64,000 nucleotides of DNA from Blastobasis lacticolella (taxonomy: Eukaryota > Arthropoda > Insecta > Lepidoptera > Blastobasidae): positions 7,478,026 through 7,542,025 of the forward strand of contig LR990061.1 in assembly GCA_905147135.1 (NCBI GenBank), read 5' to 3'. Below, one piece after another: positions 1 through 11,339 of the stretch. Made by a program: the position numbers and the translations under genes. The notes beneath the pieces were generated by a model, which saw nothing but the letters and a program-made list of their open reading frames with translations, did no database searches and was not told the origin of the DNA. Within the stretch, counting starts at the first letter, position 1; each line of letters opens with the position of its first letter.

Positions 1-120
1 GATATTGGACTTTCGTATTAGAGTTTCTTTCCGACGAAATATCAGCACGTACCACACGTAATAATAAAAAATAATGTATTATGTTCTAGTTGTGTCTAAG
101 TACCAGGAATATCTTGTATA

Positions 121-465
121 CGTCCGTGGCATAATGGCTCTGGGTCGGTCTCGGAAGCCAAAGGTACCAAGTGTGGTCACTAGGTCCGCCAAGTACGTAC
201 CGATGTTTTGTATTGGACACTAACCGATCCTTTTACGGTGAAAACATCGTGAGAAAACCTTCACATTTATGCAACTGAATATATAACCATTACCCAATCT
301 GGTCAGGTTCCCCTATTAACAGGGTTACAGAGGTCATACGGAAGTCACTCTACTGTAATTACCTGATCTGCCAAATCCTGGATTGTGGTCTAATGCGGAC
401 CCCGGGCTTTCGCGCGAGAGCACAAACGGAACACATCTTAGTGACGCCAAGACTATTATTATTAC
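121..465 (+). mobile_element. SINE-A copy, diverged
   Basis: tRNA-derived SINE. The tRNA-like head is degenerate. The body (CTTACGGTGA block, CAATCTGGTCAGGTTCCCC, GCCAAATCCTGGAT) and the tail (GCGGACCCCGGGC ... GACGCCAAGA) follow the copy at 12959 in order. It ends in ATT repeats. The decayed B-box suggests an older insertion. Confidence 0.85.
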
Positions 466-490
466 TCAGATCCTCTTCAGTTGGTATACC

Positions 491-881
491 TGTCGCAGCC
501 AAATGGTTAAATTAGCCGGTTAATTAAACGGCTAGCTTTTTGAGCAATTATTTAGTTGAAAATTTGCCAGTTTCATAAGATTTTAAAGTGATGTTGAAAA
601 AACGATATTGCCTCGAGTTTACGCAGCTCTTCCACACATTGTTCCAATGCTAACCTACCCATAATAACTTCAAAGTATAATAATAGTTTGCATTAGGTTT
701 CTATTCGGTTAGTTTAGGTTAGCATTATGACAATGAATGGAAGAGCTCCGTAAACTCGAGGCAATATCGTTCATTTGACTTTACTTTCAAAGTTCATGAA
801 TTTGGCCAATTTTCAATTAAATAACTGCTTAAATAGCTAGCCGTTTAATTAACCGGCTAATTTAACCATTTGGCTGCGACA
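491..881. mobile_element. Foldback MITE, copy 1 (391 bp)
   Basis: Nearly the whole element is one inverted repeat. Arms of about 170 bp (491-660 and 712-881) begin TGTCGCAGCCAAATGG and meet around a loop of about 50 bp. The flanking 4-bp sequence TACC (487-490 and 882-885) is a candidate target duplication. No coding capacity is seen. A second copy lies at 26538-26940. It sits directly beside the trinucleotide tail of the LINE-2 fragment at 886-1125. Confidence 0.85.
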
Positions 882-885
882 TACC

Positions 886-1125
886 CATCATCATCATCAT
901 ATCAGCCGAAAGATGCCCACTGCCAAGATGCCTCCCCCAGAGATACAAAATCCGGTCCTGTCCCTTGCGTATCCCGCAGGTACTTGCGATCTTTACCGTG
1001 TCGTCGGTCCACCTTGTGGGAAGCCTACCCACGCTGCGTCTTCCGGTACCTACATGCTTGCCACTCGAGAACTTTACTGCCCCATCGGCCATCTATTTTT
1101 CGAGCTATTTGCCCTGCCCACTGCC
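886..1125 (-). pseudogene. LINE-2 (RTE-like) ORF2 C-terminus and tail
   Basis: On the minus strand this reads a C-terminal non-LTR retrotransposon segment with GRRSVGRLPTRWTDD, then an IRKGQDR ... LWG pattern, and it ends in an ATG-trinucleotide tail. Lepidopteran RTE-type ORF2 proteins commonly end with GRRSVGRPPTRWTDD and AQDR.LWRSLGEAY. Only the last 80 or so codons remain (5' truncated). Related copies in the window lie at 7311-7510, 33618-33830 and 57645-58012. The RTE assignment is from memory of the family, not a search. Confidence 0.65.
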
Positions 1126-1394
1126 ACTGTAAGTATATTATTAATTTTACTCCTTTAGGATTTTTCCAACAAAATTTTCTAGCACAAATCTGAATAGATT
1201 TTCTAAGTCACATGCCAAAGAAGAACGTTTTCTTAATCAAATTGTCTGACCCAAACATGACGGAGATAATTCTGGGAAATATTACGAAATAAAAGTAGAC
1301 TTATAATATATACTTACCTGAAGTATCCGGGCAATCAGAATGGGATGGAAATGAAACCTTGTCGAAGTAAATCGAAAGGAAGGTTGGTTTTTAT

Positions 1395-1475
1395 TATTCT
1401 ACGCAGTGATAAACGAGCAGACAGCCCACCTGATGGTAAGCGCTAACTGTCGCCCTTACAATCTATGCACTATTA
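1395..1475 (+). repeat. rpt-C fragment
   Basis: Shares the block CAGACAGCCCACCTGATGGTAAG and AACTGTCGCCC with 7795-7935, 27420-27490 and 39705-39830. It abuts the 5' end of LINE-1. The parent element is not identified. Confidence 0.6.
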
Positions 1476-1514
1476 AGCATGCTAGGATTTATGGCAAGCA
1501 TGCTAGGAATGGCA

Positions 1515-4447
1515 AGAAAGTAAACATTTTTTATAATCAGCTAAAACAAATTCTTAACTACATCAGTATTAAATTTTCAACAAAAAATTTAATCTTAGGT
1601 GGAGATTTAATATAATGAAAAATAACATGAAAACAAACCGATTTTTGGAACTTATGTTAGAATATAAACTACACCAATACATTAAACAACCTACTCATAT
1701 AACACCACTTTCATCCACTTGTTTAGATTTAATATTTACAAACATGCACCAAAATACTTTTGACACATCTGTAGAAGAATTAGGCTTTTCATATCACTTG
1801 GGTACTACAATACATTTAAATACACCACACTCAAAAAAGAAAACTACGTGGTACACTGAAAGGAGACTGTTAAATAATTATAATGTACAAAAATTCAAAG
1901 AGGAATTACAACTTATTCAATGGAAAACTATTATCCTATCAAATAATACACTAAATGAAAACTATAGAGCATTTCATGACATTTTAATTAAAACATTAGA
2001 TAACTGTATTCCCAAAAAGAGAATCAAATTAAAAACTACATACAAGAAACTTTGGTTAACACCTGGAGTTAAACGTTCTTGCCACCATAAAAGATTGTTA
2101 AAAATACTTTGCCAAAATTCTAAACATCATGTACTAAAAGAGCACTATAAAAAGTATGCAAAAATCCTAAAAAAGTCCATAGTCATAGCCAAAAAAATAT
2201 CTTACAAATACCGAATGAATGCATCTAATAACAAAATTAAAACAGCATGGACTATCATAAACGAAAGAACTAACAAAAAAAGCGTAAAATTCCAAGACAA
2301 CGTATCACTTTTATCAAATAACATCCTTACTACTAAACCTGATAGAGTTGCAAATGCTTTTAATGAGTATTTTGCGTCCATAGGCCAACAAACTGCCACA
2401 AACTCGGCGACGTCTCGAAGCTCTGTAACTCCTACTATTGAAAATTCAATGTTTTTAAGCCCCGTAGATACCACAGAAGTTACCAAACTTATTAGGAGCT
2501 TGAAAAACAAAAACAGTACCGGTATAGATGAACTCCCCCCGAGTCTGCTCCGACAGTGCTCAGATGAGTTGACTTCACCGCTAACTACATTGATTAATCA
2601 ATCCTTTTCAGAAGGAACATTTCCGGACCCACTAAAAATTGCCATTATAAAACCTATATATAAGGAAGGCATAAAAACAAACCCATGCAATTATAGGCCG
2701 ATAGCTATTCTGCCAACAATCTCAAAACTTTTTGAAAAAGCCATGTGCAATAGGGTATATAAATTTTGCGAAAAGTATAAAATCTTTGATGAGAGCCAGA
2801 ATGGATTCCGTAAAAAGAGATCCACAACTCTGGCTGTATATAAATATATTCAGGAAGTCCTTAATACAATAAATAACAAAAAGTACGGAATAGGAGTACT
2901 TTTGGATATGACTAAAGCTTATGATAGGGTGCAACACGGGTTACTATTAGATAAACTGTATGCATACGGAATACGTGGAAACACCCTCAAATGGTTTAAG
3001 TCATATCTGAGAGACAGAAAACAGGTTGTTGAAATAGATTTTTACGACAACACAATGAATGAACTTAAAAAATTAAAATCTCCGATTAAAACCATCAATG
3101 CATCGATACCTCAAGGCAGCGTAATTGGATGCTTATTATTCATTATTTACATTAACGATTTACCAAAAGCTATTAAAGAAAAATGTGAGGTATTTGCAGA
3201 TGATGTCTCTGTGCTTACATCATCTGAAAACAGCAGTGACATAAAAGAAAAATTAAATTCAATATTTAATAACATAACAAGCTGGATGAATGAGCACAAT
3301 TTAGAAATTAACTTCAATAAAACCAAAATAATAACTTTTCACCCACACCAAAAATCATCTTTGACAGTAGATTTTACATATAATTCAAAAAGTTTACAGT
3401 TAGTTAATACATTTACATTGCTTGGATTAAATATCGATACACATATAAACTGGAAATCACATATTCAAAAACTTCGAAACAAAATTGCAAGTTTTCACTT
3501 ATGCACTCTCGGAAATAAAAAAGTCAACAGACATGCAGTCCGCGCTTGCCACGTACTATGCGTACGCTTATTCGTGGTTTACATATGGCGTAATAATGTG
3601 GGGCAATAGCGTAGACGTGAAATCCCTATTTACATTACAAAAAAAGCTAATTAGGATATTAATAAATATAAAACAGACAGACAGTTGCAAACCCTATTTT
3701 AAAAATCTTAAAATATTAACTTTACCGTGCATCTATATAATGGAAATATGCAAATTTGTTAAAACGTACCCACAGTTCTTCTCCACTCGTGAAGATAATC
3801 CATTAAACTATACACTACGCGATAAAAACAGACTAATGTTGCCGGACTCCCGTCTGACTAGTCACTCCACCAGCCCGTTTGTCATGTCAATAAAAATTTA
3901 CAATAAACTACCGACGCATTTAAGAAATGAGAATAACTATTATAAATTTATAAAAAGTTTAAAGCAAATATTAATTCATAAAAGTTATTACAATGTAACA
4001 GACTACCTAAATGACAAAATAATGTGATACTTCTATACTTACTAATATAAAATATAATGTTATAATATATATACGTGCCTAACTATATGCTGAGCCTAAA
4101 TGTATAAACAATTATATTAATACCAATATACATGTATACCTGTATAATATATAAGTATCTTTATACGCCACAAAAAATTAGAATATAGGTACTTTGAATA
4201 CCTACGTGTAATTAGTACATAAAAAAGATCTCAAAGTGTATAATTTTAATAATATGTGCCTTAGATATAACATTAATATACATATATATACTTAAATAAT
4301 AAGTGCAATGTCAAATACCTACTTAAGTACAAACTATGTTTATATAGCTCATCTCTATATTGCTGTGCCCTTACGGGGTATCTTGTACTACTACCATCAA
4401 TGTACTTGATTATGCAATAAAACTGAATTACTGAATTACTGAATTAC
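1515..4447 (+). mobile_element. LINE-1: 5'-truncated CR1/jockey-type LINE
   Basis: The longest transposon copy in the window. It begins inside the endonuclease domain, runs through a full reverse transcriptase region and has a 3' UTR of about 420 bp. The UTR ends GCAATAAAACTGAATTAC followed by further TGAATTAC units, a tandem 8-mer tail of the kind seen on CR1-group LINEs. Two frame breaks interrupt the coding region. The long open frame indicates a moderately young copy. Clade placement is by motif pattern only; CR1, jockey and related clades were not separated. Confidence 0.85.
1615..4027 (+). pseudogene. Reverse transcriptase ORF of LINE-1, frameshifted
   Basis: A 664-codon frame opens at 1615 and the rest of the protein continues in another frame to 4027. 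Upstream, in the frame ending at 1615, the GGD motif of an AP-type endonuclease is visible (about 1599-1607), so a 1-nt shift separates it from the main frame. In the main frame, residues 59-61 are SYH where the endonuclease family normally has SDH; this Asp loss should weaken cleavage. RT motifs in order: GIDELPPSLL (about 302), NYRPIAILPTISKLFEKAM (about 357), NGFRKKRS, LDMTKAYD with D431, PQGS at 499, and FADD at 527-530 (the YADD position). A second 1-nt shift near 3497 moves the C-terminus (YNKLPTHL motif, ending at 4027) into a new frame. It cannot make a full protein as read. Confidence 0.85.
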
Positions 4448-4495
4448 TTCGAGAACGTTCGAACCATCTTACCTTCTCGCTTTCGCCCGAGAGCT

Positions 4496-4594
4496 GTCAA
4501 TTACCTGATCTGCCAAATCCTGGATCTTGATTAAGACGGAGCCTGGGTCCTCGCCCGCGAGAGCACAACCGGGACATCAACGCCAAGATGATGT
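4496..4594 (+). mobile_element. SINE-A 3' fragment
   Basis: Only the last 100 bp or so of SINE-A: TTACCTGATCTGCCAAATCC, then GGGTCCTCGCCCGCGAGAGC and AACGCCAAGATGATG. It follows the LINE-1 tail by about 50 bp. Confidence 0.85.
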
Positions 4595-4599
4595 GTGTT

Positions 4600-5927
4600 A
4601 CCCTACGTCAAATAAAAATAATACACAATTTAGTGAGACACATCAATGGAAGATTTTCCGAGAGCCGTTTAAAATGAAAAATAAGTTCTAATAATTATAA
4701 TAGATGGCGTTGATTATGAGACCGTTAGATGTTTAAAAATGTACACATTTTACGATTTCTTCTCAGGAAAGGTACTAAACCTAAATATTGTCCCGAAACA
4801 CCTTTCCGAGTAACTTCGGTTAAAAATTCAATACGTCAGAATCCTGTCGAAGCAGCGTAATCTAGTGTGGCACTGCCGTACTACACTTTTTACTTTTTAA
4901 AGCAGCAATCTGAAAACCCATATTATATCAAAACATTAATTCTGTGGTTTACGCTTGTAGTTTTCCAGGTATTCCAGCAGCTACAAGGGCGCATGATCCA
5001 CTAACCTCGTTTAGCAATAGGAGCAGCCTAGTAATTCAACTAACGGGATTACCTTAACTAGCGGCAGATGCAAACGGAATTTCGGGATTTGAACTAATTG
5101 CACGGTTGCATAGCTCGGCTGTACATTTGACTATTTTCGTGTGTGAAACCTCTGTACGTTTGTAAAACCTATTTATTCCATAGTAGATTCTACTGCTACA
5201 GCTACTGCTAGACTAACCTAATGTTATTACAGTTCTTAAAATTAAAAATATCGTTGACAAGGTCACGGAGGTCAGGTGATAGTGACTCTGTTGTAGGTAT
5301 TTGTAATGATCCTAACAAACTTTAGCATTTACAATATTAGTAGCATTAAATCAAGCCCGAATACTGGAATGCTTCTAACTGTAAGGGCTTCTTAAAGGTA
5401 TTGCTGTCACTTTCAAATCTTTGACATTCAAAAGGGATAGCATAACATCTAATGAGCTCTTAATATTAAGAGCCATTCGAGTATTCAGGCGTTAGTATAT
5501 TTAATGTATCAAATTATCATTAAGCCGAAGTGGCTTATGACATATGGTAACCTACTCGAGGCAAATGCTACATTAAGTTTCAAACGGCTGAAATAGTTAT
5601 GGCGATAGATTTCAGTTTCAATTAAAGCGTAGTATATATATTAATCATAGTATTAAATTGTTTTTGTATGTTGAAGCTACGTTTAATAGAAGTTTGTATA
5701 TTATATTTGAATGTCCGGATACCAAGTACAGCGGGCAAGCGGAAGATTTTCAGTCCCTTTCGGCCGAAGCTCTCGCCTACTTGACTAAAAGTAAATTGAA
5801 AATTTAATTAGCAGTAGGAACTTAAAAGATATACGATAAATAAATAAATAGAATTTAAAAATAGTTTAAACTATGCGGGCCGGAGAACTAAACATTAAAA
5901 ACCCTGCCCTAGTTACTACTTATCCTG
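4600..5927. other. No gene seen; AT-rich unique sequence
   Basis: No long ORF and no repeat shared with the rest of the window. The one local structure noted is a perfect 18-bp palindrome, GCTCTTAATATTAAGAGC, at 5456-5473. Confidence 0.5.
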
Positions 5928-6018
5928 TTAGTTTTTTTTTATACCAATGTGGTGGCAATATACCAACAAGCTTACGGCCTTCTTGAAAGTTAGCAGTCAC
6001 CGCGGCTAATTGACGTTT
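5928..6018 (+). repeat. rpt-D fragment
   Basis: T-run, then ATACCA..GTGGCAA, ACAAGCTTACGGCC, AGCAGTCACCGC, AATACCAGGGGCAT. It matches 16262-16432 and 46010-46140 (plus) and 15100-15268 (minus). Confidence 0.65.
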
Positions 6019-6742
6019 GTAATACCAGGGGCATAACTTAGAATAAACATGCATTTACATTGTAAAAAAATTTACACTCGGTGGATGTAATAGTATCCTG
6101 GCTTATCGCTATCGAAGGACGCTAAGGCGCCATATAAACTGGACAGCACAGAGCATAAAAGTATTTGGCCGCCTAGAAGACAGCTTAAACTTTCCAATGT
6201 ATTCGCTGGTCAAGTCAGATACACTAACACACGGCCTCCACGACCCAACTGACTCATAATCAGGTGCGGTCGACGATCAATATGCTAAATCCCGAAGCTA
6301 CGGCCGGTATTGCGTCCGGTTCCCCGTAATCCGATGTACGCGAGATTGACAATCGTATTCTGGATACCTGCGAGGCTAATCGCGTGGAATCGCGTTCTCG
6401 TGGATAACAGATGAAATTTGGGGAGCAGTTTCGTTCTGAATCAGAATTTTGGAGAACTGGGTTGTATTTGAGGGTGTCTGGAGAAGAACTGCAAGCATTG
6501 TTTTGTTACACATTAGGAGTAAGAATTGTACTTCAGAAGTAAAAAGCATGATTCTGTGAATGTCTACACTATAAAGATCAGTGGGAATATCGCCATATTC
6601 TGTAGATTTTATTTATTGTACACAAGATTGGAAAACATACAAATACCAAGTTATACATTCGTATGTACTTATCGCTGAAGAAGGCCTATTCAATGGCCTA
6701 GCTACTCATTTAAATGACGAAATTCCTTCCTTTAGATCTACA
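6019..6742. other. No gene seen
   Basis: Unique-looking sequence. A 102-codon frame at 6581-6889 crosses into the Helitron and a LINE tail, so it is not taken as a gene. Confidence 0.4.
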
Positions 6743-7118
6743 TCCTGTACTAATGTTATGAGAGCGAAAGCTTGTAAGGATGGATGGATGTTATGTATGT
6801 ATGTATGTAAACTCTTTATTGCAATTAAAAATAAATACAGTAAGCAAAGGCTTATCCCACACTGGGACAATTCACAAAAAAGCTACTGAACGGATTTTGA
6901 TAAAAGGCCGTAATGTCTGCTACAAAAATGTTAAAATTATATAGCATATAGGTTAATATTATCCCGAAAGTCACGGTAGACTCTGCCTACTTCACTTGTG
7001 GGACACAGGCGTGAGCTTTATGTATGTATGAATTTAAAATGAACTGTAATTTCCGTGGATACGGGTCCGGAACGTAATAACCGAATTTTACTCGAACGAA
7101 GGGGGGGCAAAAGCTAGT
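6743..7118 (+). mobile_element. Helitron (Lep1-like), interrupted
   Basis: Starts TCCTGTACTAATGTTATGAG with AAAGCTTGTAAGGATGGATG, matching the typical lepidopteran Lep1-like head. It ends CGAACGAAGGGGGGGCAAAAGCTAGT minus a few conserved bases, that is CTAGT at 7114-7118. Between about 6795 and 6888 it is interrupted by a minus-strand LINE 3' tail (ATGT repeats, then CTTTATTGCA). Non-autonomous: no Rep/helicase coding is seen. Confidence 0.7.
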
Positions 7119-7310
7119 CTATTCTATTCACACTAAAATACTTATTATCTAAGTGCCGCCCCCGAATAGTACGGCGGTCCACGTATTTGCCTTTGTCACC
7201 TAAGTGTTTAATTAGTACAGCAATAGGATTACAGACCGTGCATTGCATCGTCTTGTCATCCCGTAATTGGATCCAAACTGGCTTGGCTCAGTGTTTGCTT
7301 CAGAACATTC

Positions 7311-7510
7311 AACATACAAGAAACTTCTCGAGTGGTGACCATGTACCGGAAGACGCAGCGTGGGTGGGCCCACGCTCCACGGGTCCCACTAGGTGTACCG
7401 ACTATCTGGAAAATATCGCAGATACCAGCTGGATGCGGAAGGCACAGGACCGGCCTTTATGGAGATCTCTGGGGGAAGCCTATGCCCAGCAAAGGGCGTC
7501 TTCGTCTGAC
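7311..7510 (+). pseudogene. LINE-2 (RTE-like) C-terminus
   Basis: Encodes WMRKAQDRPLWRSLGEAYAQQ, preceded in other frames by a degenerate GRRSVG..TRWTDD region. It is frameshifted. It runs directly into a SINE-A fragment at 7508 instead of its own tail. Confidence 0.65.
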
Positions 7511-7595
7511 GGAGGTCAGATGGCACACGCTCGACTGTAGTTACCTGATCTGCCAAAACCTGCATAAAAGTCAAGGTGGATCCCAACTAGAGAGC
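7508..7595 (+). mobile_element. SINE-A internal fragment
   Basis: GACGGAGGTCAGATGGCA, then CTGTAGTTACCTGATCTGCC and a decayed CAAGGTGGATCCC. Both ends of the SINE are missing. Confidence 0.7.
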
Positions 7596-7794
7596 TTAAC
7601 CGACACTTTTTTGCAGCTGAATGAACACTATTTCGAACCTCTAACATAAGCTTGACGAACTAGAGATAACCGGATTGTCATGGTTTCTAATCGGTTTCAG
7701 CTTAGGTTTTAAATGTGCTAACAATATCCGTTGTGAATATTAAGGTTCACCAACCTAGATTAACGGCGGCCTGTACCAATTTCTTAATCGCATT

Positions 7795-7935
7795 ATTTTT
7801 ATACTATTCAGTGACAAACGAGAAGACAGCCCACCTGATGGTAAGTGGTAACTGTCGCCCATAACATCTACGATTCACACATTTAGGTTGCAGGTAACAG
7901 AAATGCAGAACTACTAAGACTATGAAGAAATGCCT
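7795..7935 (+). repeat. rpt-C copy
   Basis: Longest rpt-C copy: CAGTGACAAACGAGAAGACAG, CCACCTGATGGTAAGTGG, CATTTAGGTTGCAGGTAAC, AAATGCAGAAC. Partial relatives lie at 1395, 11340, 11790, 27420 and 39705 (plus), and at 36290 and 41960 (minus). Confidence 0.65.
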
Positions 7936-9417
7936 CATGCCTGTAATGCCTGCATTTAAGCTTAAGATAAACACAACATACAAAAAGACGTTCAACGTCA
8001 TTGGTCAATGTGTTTAAGAATTTGGTTCAAGCCGGGCTAAAAGTAGATACAGATAGTAAGTTGCATCCGTTAAAAATGATGTAAGTAAGAAGTTGTCTCT
8101 TTCTGAAACCCGAAATTAACTTGAAGGAATGAGTAAAATGCACTGAGTCTGCTACAACGGCCACGTACAGGCTCTAAATGTTAGAAAAGAGGTATTTCGT
8201 AGCTAGCATTAAAAGGGTTAACCTCAATTTAGAATGTCCGTTGCTGAAATATATTGCAGTTGAGAGCGCAGGGTTGTCGGAAAATGGTTTATTATTACGA
8301 GATTGTGAGTTTGCGAGCTTAAAAATGGTTCTTAGTAGATAAAAAATAAAGCTCTTGTACCTATTAAATGCAGAGTAAAACTAGTAACAGATGTTCTGGT
8401 TTGCCTGGAGCCGACCAACCGTCAGTTGTAGACTTGTTAAACTTTTTTTTGTTATGAGTAAATGTGGGCAATGAAGAGTGTAGATATCTATTTTTCTATC
8501 TATGTTAATTTTGTATCCAGAGCCACCCCTAATAGTTTCTGAAATTGGTATTGCAATACGAGATTCCATCTAAGCAACGTGTATTCCTTTTGCTTTGTAT
8601 TCACTGCAATTTCCTACACTTCGTAAATTATTGTTGTAATAGCTGGCCAGCCGTGTTTATGTTTGCATGTTCTCCTACTCTATAAACCTTCCTCTTGCAT
8701 CACTCTGTCTATTGGAGAAATAGAAATAGACATAATGTTATTGGTTAAAAATGTTTACAAGTCATTATTTGCCGGAACTTAAATATATATAGGTACCTAC
8801 ACTCTTAATTGCATACGAAATTACAAAAAAAAAGAAAATATAACAGGTATTTTCTTAGGTACCTACGTAATTCATATTATATTAGGTCAGAGTATCCAAT
8901 CGTATTACATTATACTTGGTGACATGATGTACATATATACCTACCCAGAATGATATCCTTTTTGTTCTCCAATTAGTCTTAATATACCCAAAAATATTCA
9001 TTTATGCTATACCTGAATCTAAATACCGATATAGTTACTCAAACCCACACTTATATTGTAATATTATACTCCTTTACTACATATTCCTATAGTTACGTTT
9101 TACGGTCCAGTTGATTCGGCGAAAAAGGGTTATCACTAACGGAAGGACGGATGGACAGATCGACAGACACATGAGGATCTGATGAGGGTACCGTTTCATC
9201 AGATGTAGGTACGAAACCCCGAAAATTACTGAATCTAATACCAAACTCACAGGAATAAGGCAGCAGTTATACAAGACGTATAAATGTATCCTTTCTTACC
9301 TATGAAATTCGCGTATAAAGAACGAATAGGAAGACGAAAATATTTTAGCAAATTTTTCAATTTCTTGGAGTTGGGAAATCTAATTAGGAAACCAGACCAG
9401 ATTAAATGACGGTTACA
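7936..9417. other. No gene seen
   Basis: Low-complexity AT-rich sequence. At about 9090-9230 there is a stretch (GGACAGATCGACAGACAC, GGTACCGTTTCATCAG) that looks like a worn moth interspersed repeat but has no second copy here. Confidence 0.4.
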
Positions 9418-9556
9418 CACTCGGATGTGAAAGCATCGGTTAGTATTCAACTTTTGTAACTCCGAAAAGAGTTATTGGTACATGGCGGTACTGAGGTTCG
9501 GACCCTGTACCTCGGGGTGCGAGTCGGTCCCCTTAACCATTAGGACACCGACGCTT
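9418..9556 (-). mobile_element. SINE-A 5' head fragment
   Basis: Minus strand: tRNA-like head with a degenerate B-box, then GTACCATGTACCAATAACTC-like and ACTAACCGATGC blocks. The SINE is truncated at its 3' side. Confidence 0.7.
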
Positions 9557-10131
9557 CTTGTCGAAGTAAAATAACATACAGTTAGATTTATTTCTACAAG
9601 GTTCTATTCTATACTTATTTAGCCCAGCAAGTTGGGGAAAGAAAAATATAGGACCTCAAACAACAGGCATTATAGCTTTCGCCGCACGAAGCACAATTTC
9701 ACAGAAAATAAGCAAAACAACGCTAAATTGTACAAAGAGAGACAAAACGACCATTACACCGCAACACATTTGTTGCAAAACTACAATCTGAACTTCCGTT
9801 TTCTTTGTGGAACGCTGAAAACCTGGAAAATATGTAAGCGTCACGAGACTTCCAGGCAATATGAAACTGTTTACAACTTCGCCCGAACAGAATGGCTATT
9901 CGGAATTGTGGGAGATTGTATCTAATATTGCTACTGGAAATAAAGGAAAATGCTAGACCTCGTACAAGTTGCAAATTGAATAAAACTTTACTGCATAAGA
10001 GTGCCCCAAGCTGAAAAAGGTAGAGGTGGTCAGGGAAAATTGTAGACACAGAAAATAAAAGAGATTATCCTCGTCATAGGAATTCTCAAGACACGATAAA
10101 GTATTCGATGTACTATTGTGAATTAGATTGG
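9557..10131. other. No supported gene; ORFs on both strands
   Basis: Overlapping open frames of about 100 codons lie on both strands (9632-9925 plus; 9723-10049 minus). Neither shows a known motif or splice context, and overlap on opposite strands argues against both. The sequence has no second copy in the window. Confidence 0.4.
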
Positions 10132-10507
10132 ACGGAGCATTATTGTGAATCATATTGTGTTGACTTGTTGGTTGTATTATTATTTAATGATATCGACATT
10201 TAGTGACATAAATTTTTTTTTTTTTACAAATTCACACAGTGCCATCTAGCCCCAAACTAAGCAAAGCTTGTGCTATGGGTACTAAAGACCTGATAAACTA
10301 CTTAAATACTTTTTAAATACATACTTATTATACATAGAACACCCAGACCCTTAAATTTTAAATTCATCATTTCAATTTCTGCCCGGCCGGGAATCGAACC
10401 CGGGACCTCTTGCGTGGCAGACCGGCATGTTGACCACTGAACCACTCAGGTCGTCAATTTAACGTGACATGTGTCACGTTAAATTAATGTCACTAAATGT
10501 CGATGTT
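10132..10507. mobile_element. Palindromic element interrupted by SINE-B
   Basis: The arms CGACATTTAGTGACAT (10194-10209) and ATGTCACTAAATGTCG (10487-10502) are a perfect 16-bp inverted pair. Inside the right side lies a second palindrome, AATTTAACGTGACA / TGTCACGTTAAATT (10456-10469 and 10472-10485). If SINE-B (10210-10456) is removed, the two parts form one near-continuous palindrome of about 64 bp. The left flank from 10132 is repeated at 14490-14575, so the repeat unit extends beyond the palindrome. Confidence 0.65.
10210..10456 (-). mobile_element. SINE-B, near full length
   Basis: Minus strand. The tRNA-like head reads GACGACCTGAGTGGTTCAG, with GGGTTCGATTCCCGGCCGGG as the B-box region. 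The body holds AATTTCTGTTACGGGTCTGG-like and AGCTTTGCTTAGTTTGGGGC blocks, and the 3' end has CTAGATGGC.CTGTGTGAATTTG. Its A-rich tail sits against the left palindrome arm. Confidence 0.9.
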
Positions 10508-10934
10508 TAATTTAATTATATTATATGGATTTGCAAATTTTTATTCCGAAGTGCTAAGATGTGTTGACTGAGATTATGGTAAAACTTGTCACTGTTATGA
10601 TGTGGAGGGGGTTCAAATACAGCAGTGGTGTGTTAAGCGTTGCTGGTGATATTTACAAATCGTCAATAAAGATATCGTCAGTTTTCTTGATCAGGATATT
10701 ACAGGAAATCTTTTACTGTTTAATCTGCCCACCTATGGGACGCTCTGCCGAGAGAGATACGACACGGTACTTCATACCCTACTTTTAAAAAGAAGGTACG
10801 CGAGTATTTCTTCTCAAAGCCGAATTGTTTGCAGTAAATAAATTTTCTGTTTGTTATTTTATGATTTTATGATTATTATTTTTTTCTACTATTTACTCTT
10901 GCACTACTTACTAGTTCTTGTGAAACATTACCTC
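10508..10934. other. No gene seen
   Basis: AT-rich. A 75-codon frame at 10561-10788 has no recognisable motif. Confidence 0.35.
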
Positions 10935-11066
10935 TTCCCAAAGGTTGTCTGGGAGAGATCGCTTAAAGCGATAATACCGCCTTTGCGCGCATGTATATTA
11001 TGCTGATTCTTGTATATTGTCTTATAATATGTGTGCAATAAAGAGTTTTTACTTACTTACTTAAAT
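10935..11066 (+). mobile_element. LINE 3' tail (CTTA repeats)
   Basis: GGTTGTCTGGGAGAGATCGC, TTAAAGCGATAATACCGCC, then GTGTGCAATAAAGAG and ACTTACTTACTTA. The same tail structure occurs at 27570-27715. Only the 3' UTR is present. Confidence 0.7.
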
Positions 11067-11339
11067 ATTAATCGGAATATTTTTATGCTACTCATGCCGG
11101 ACTCCAATGATAATCCTAAGTATTTAGGAGTCACAAAATCGGTGTCGTAAAGTTAAGAGTGACTTAGCGAGTTTAGTTTTCACCTACGGTTGGTTCAATG
11201 CTTTTTCTTATTTTTTTTTATTTTAACAATTTATTGCCGCACATAATAAATTGTCACACGGAAGACACAATATATAGTATACAGCAATGACAAAATTAAA
11301 GACTTTCTTGTTATTAAGTGTCGTATGAAGTAATCGGGC

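Noticed and set aside
9632..10049. Overlapping ORFs of about 100 codons on both strands
   Set aside because: No motif, no splice context, and opposite-strand overlap; likely chance in a stop-poor stretch.
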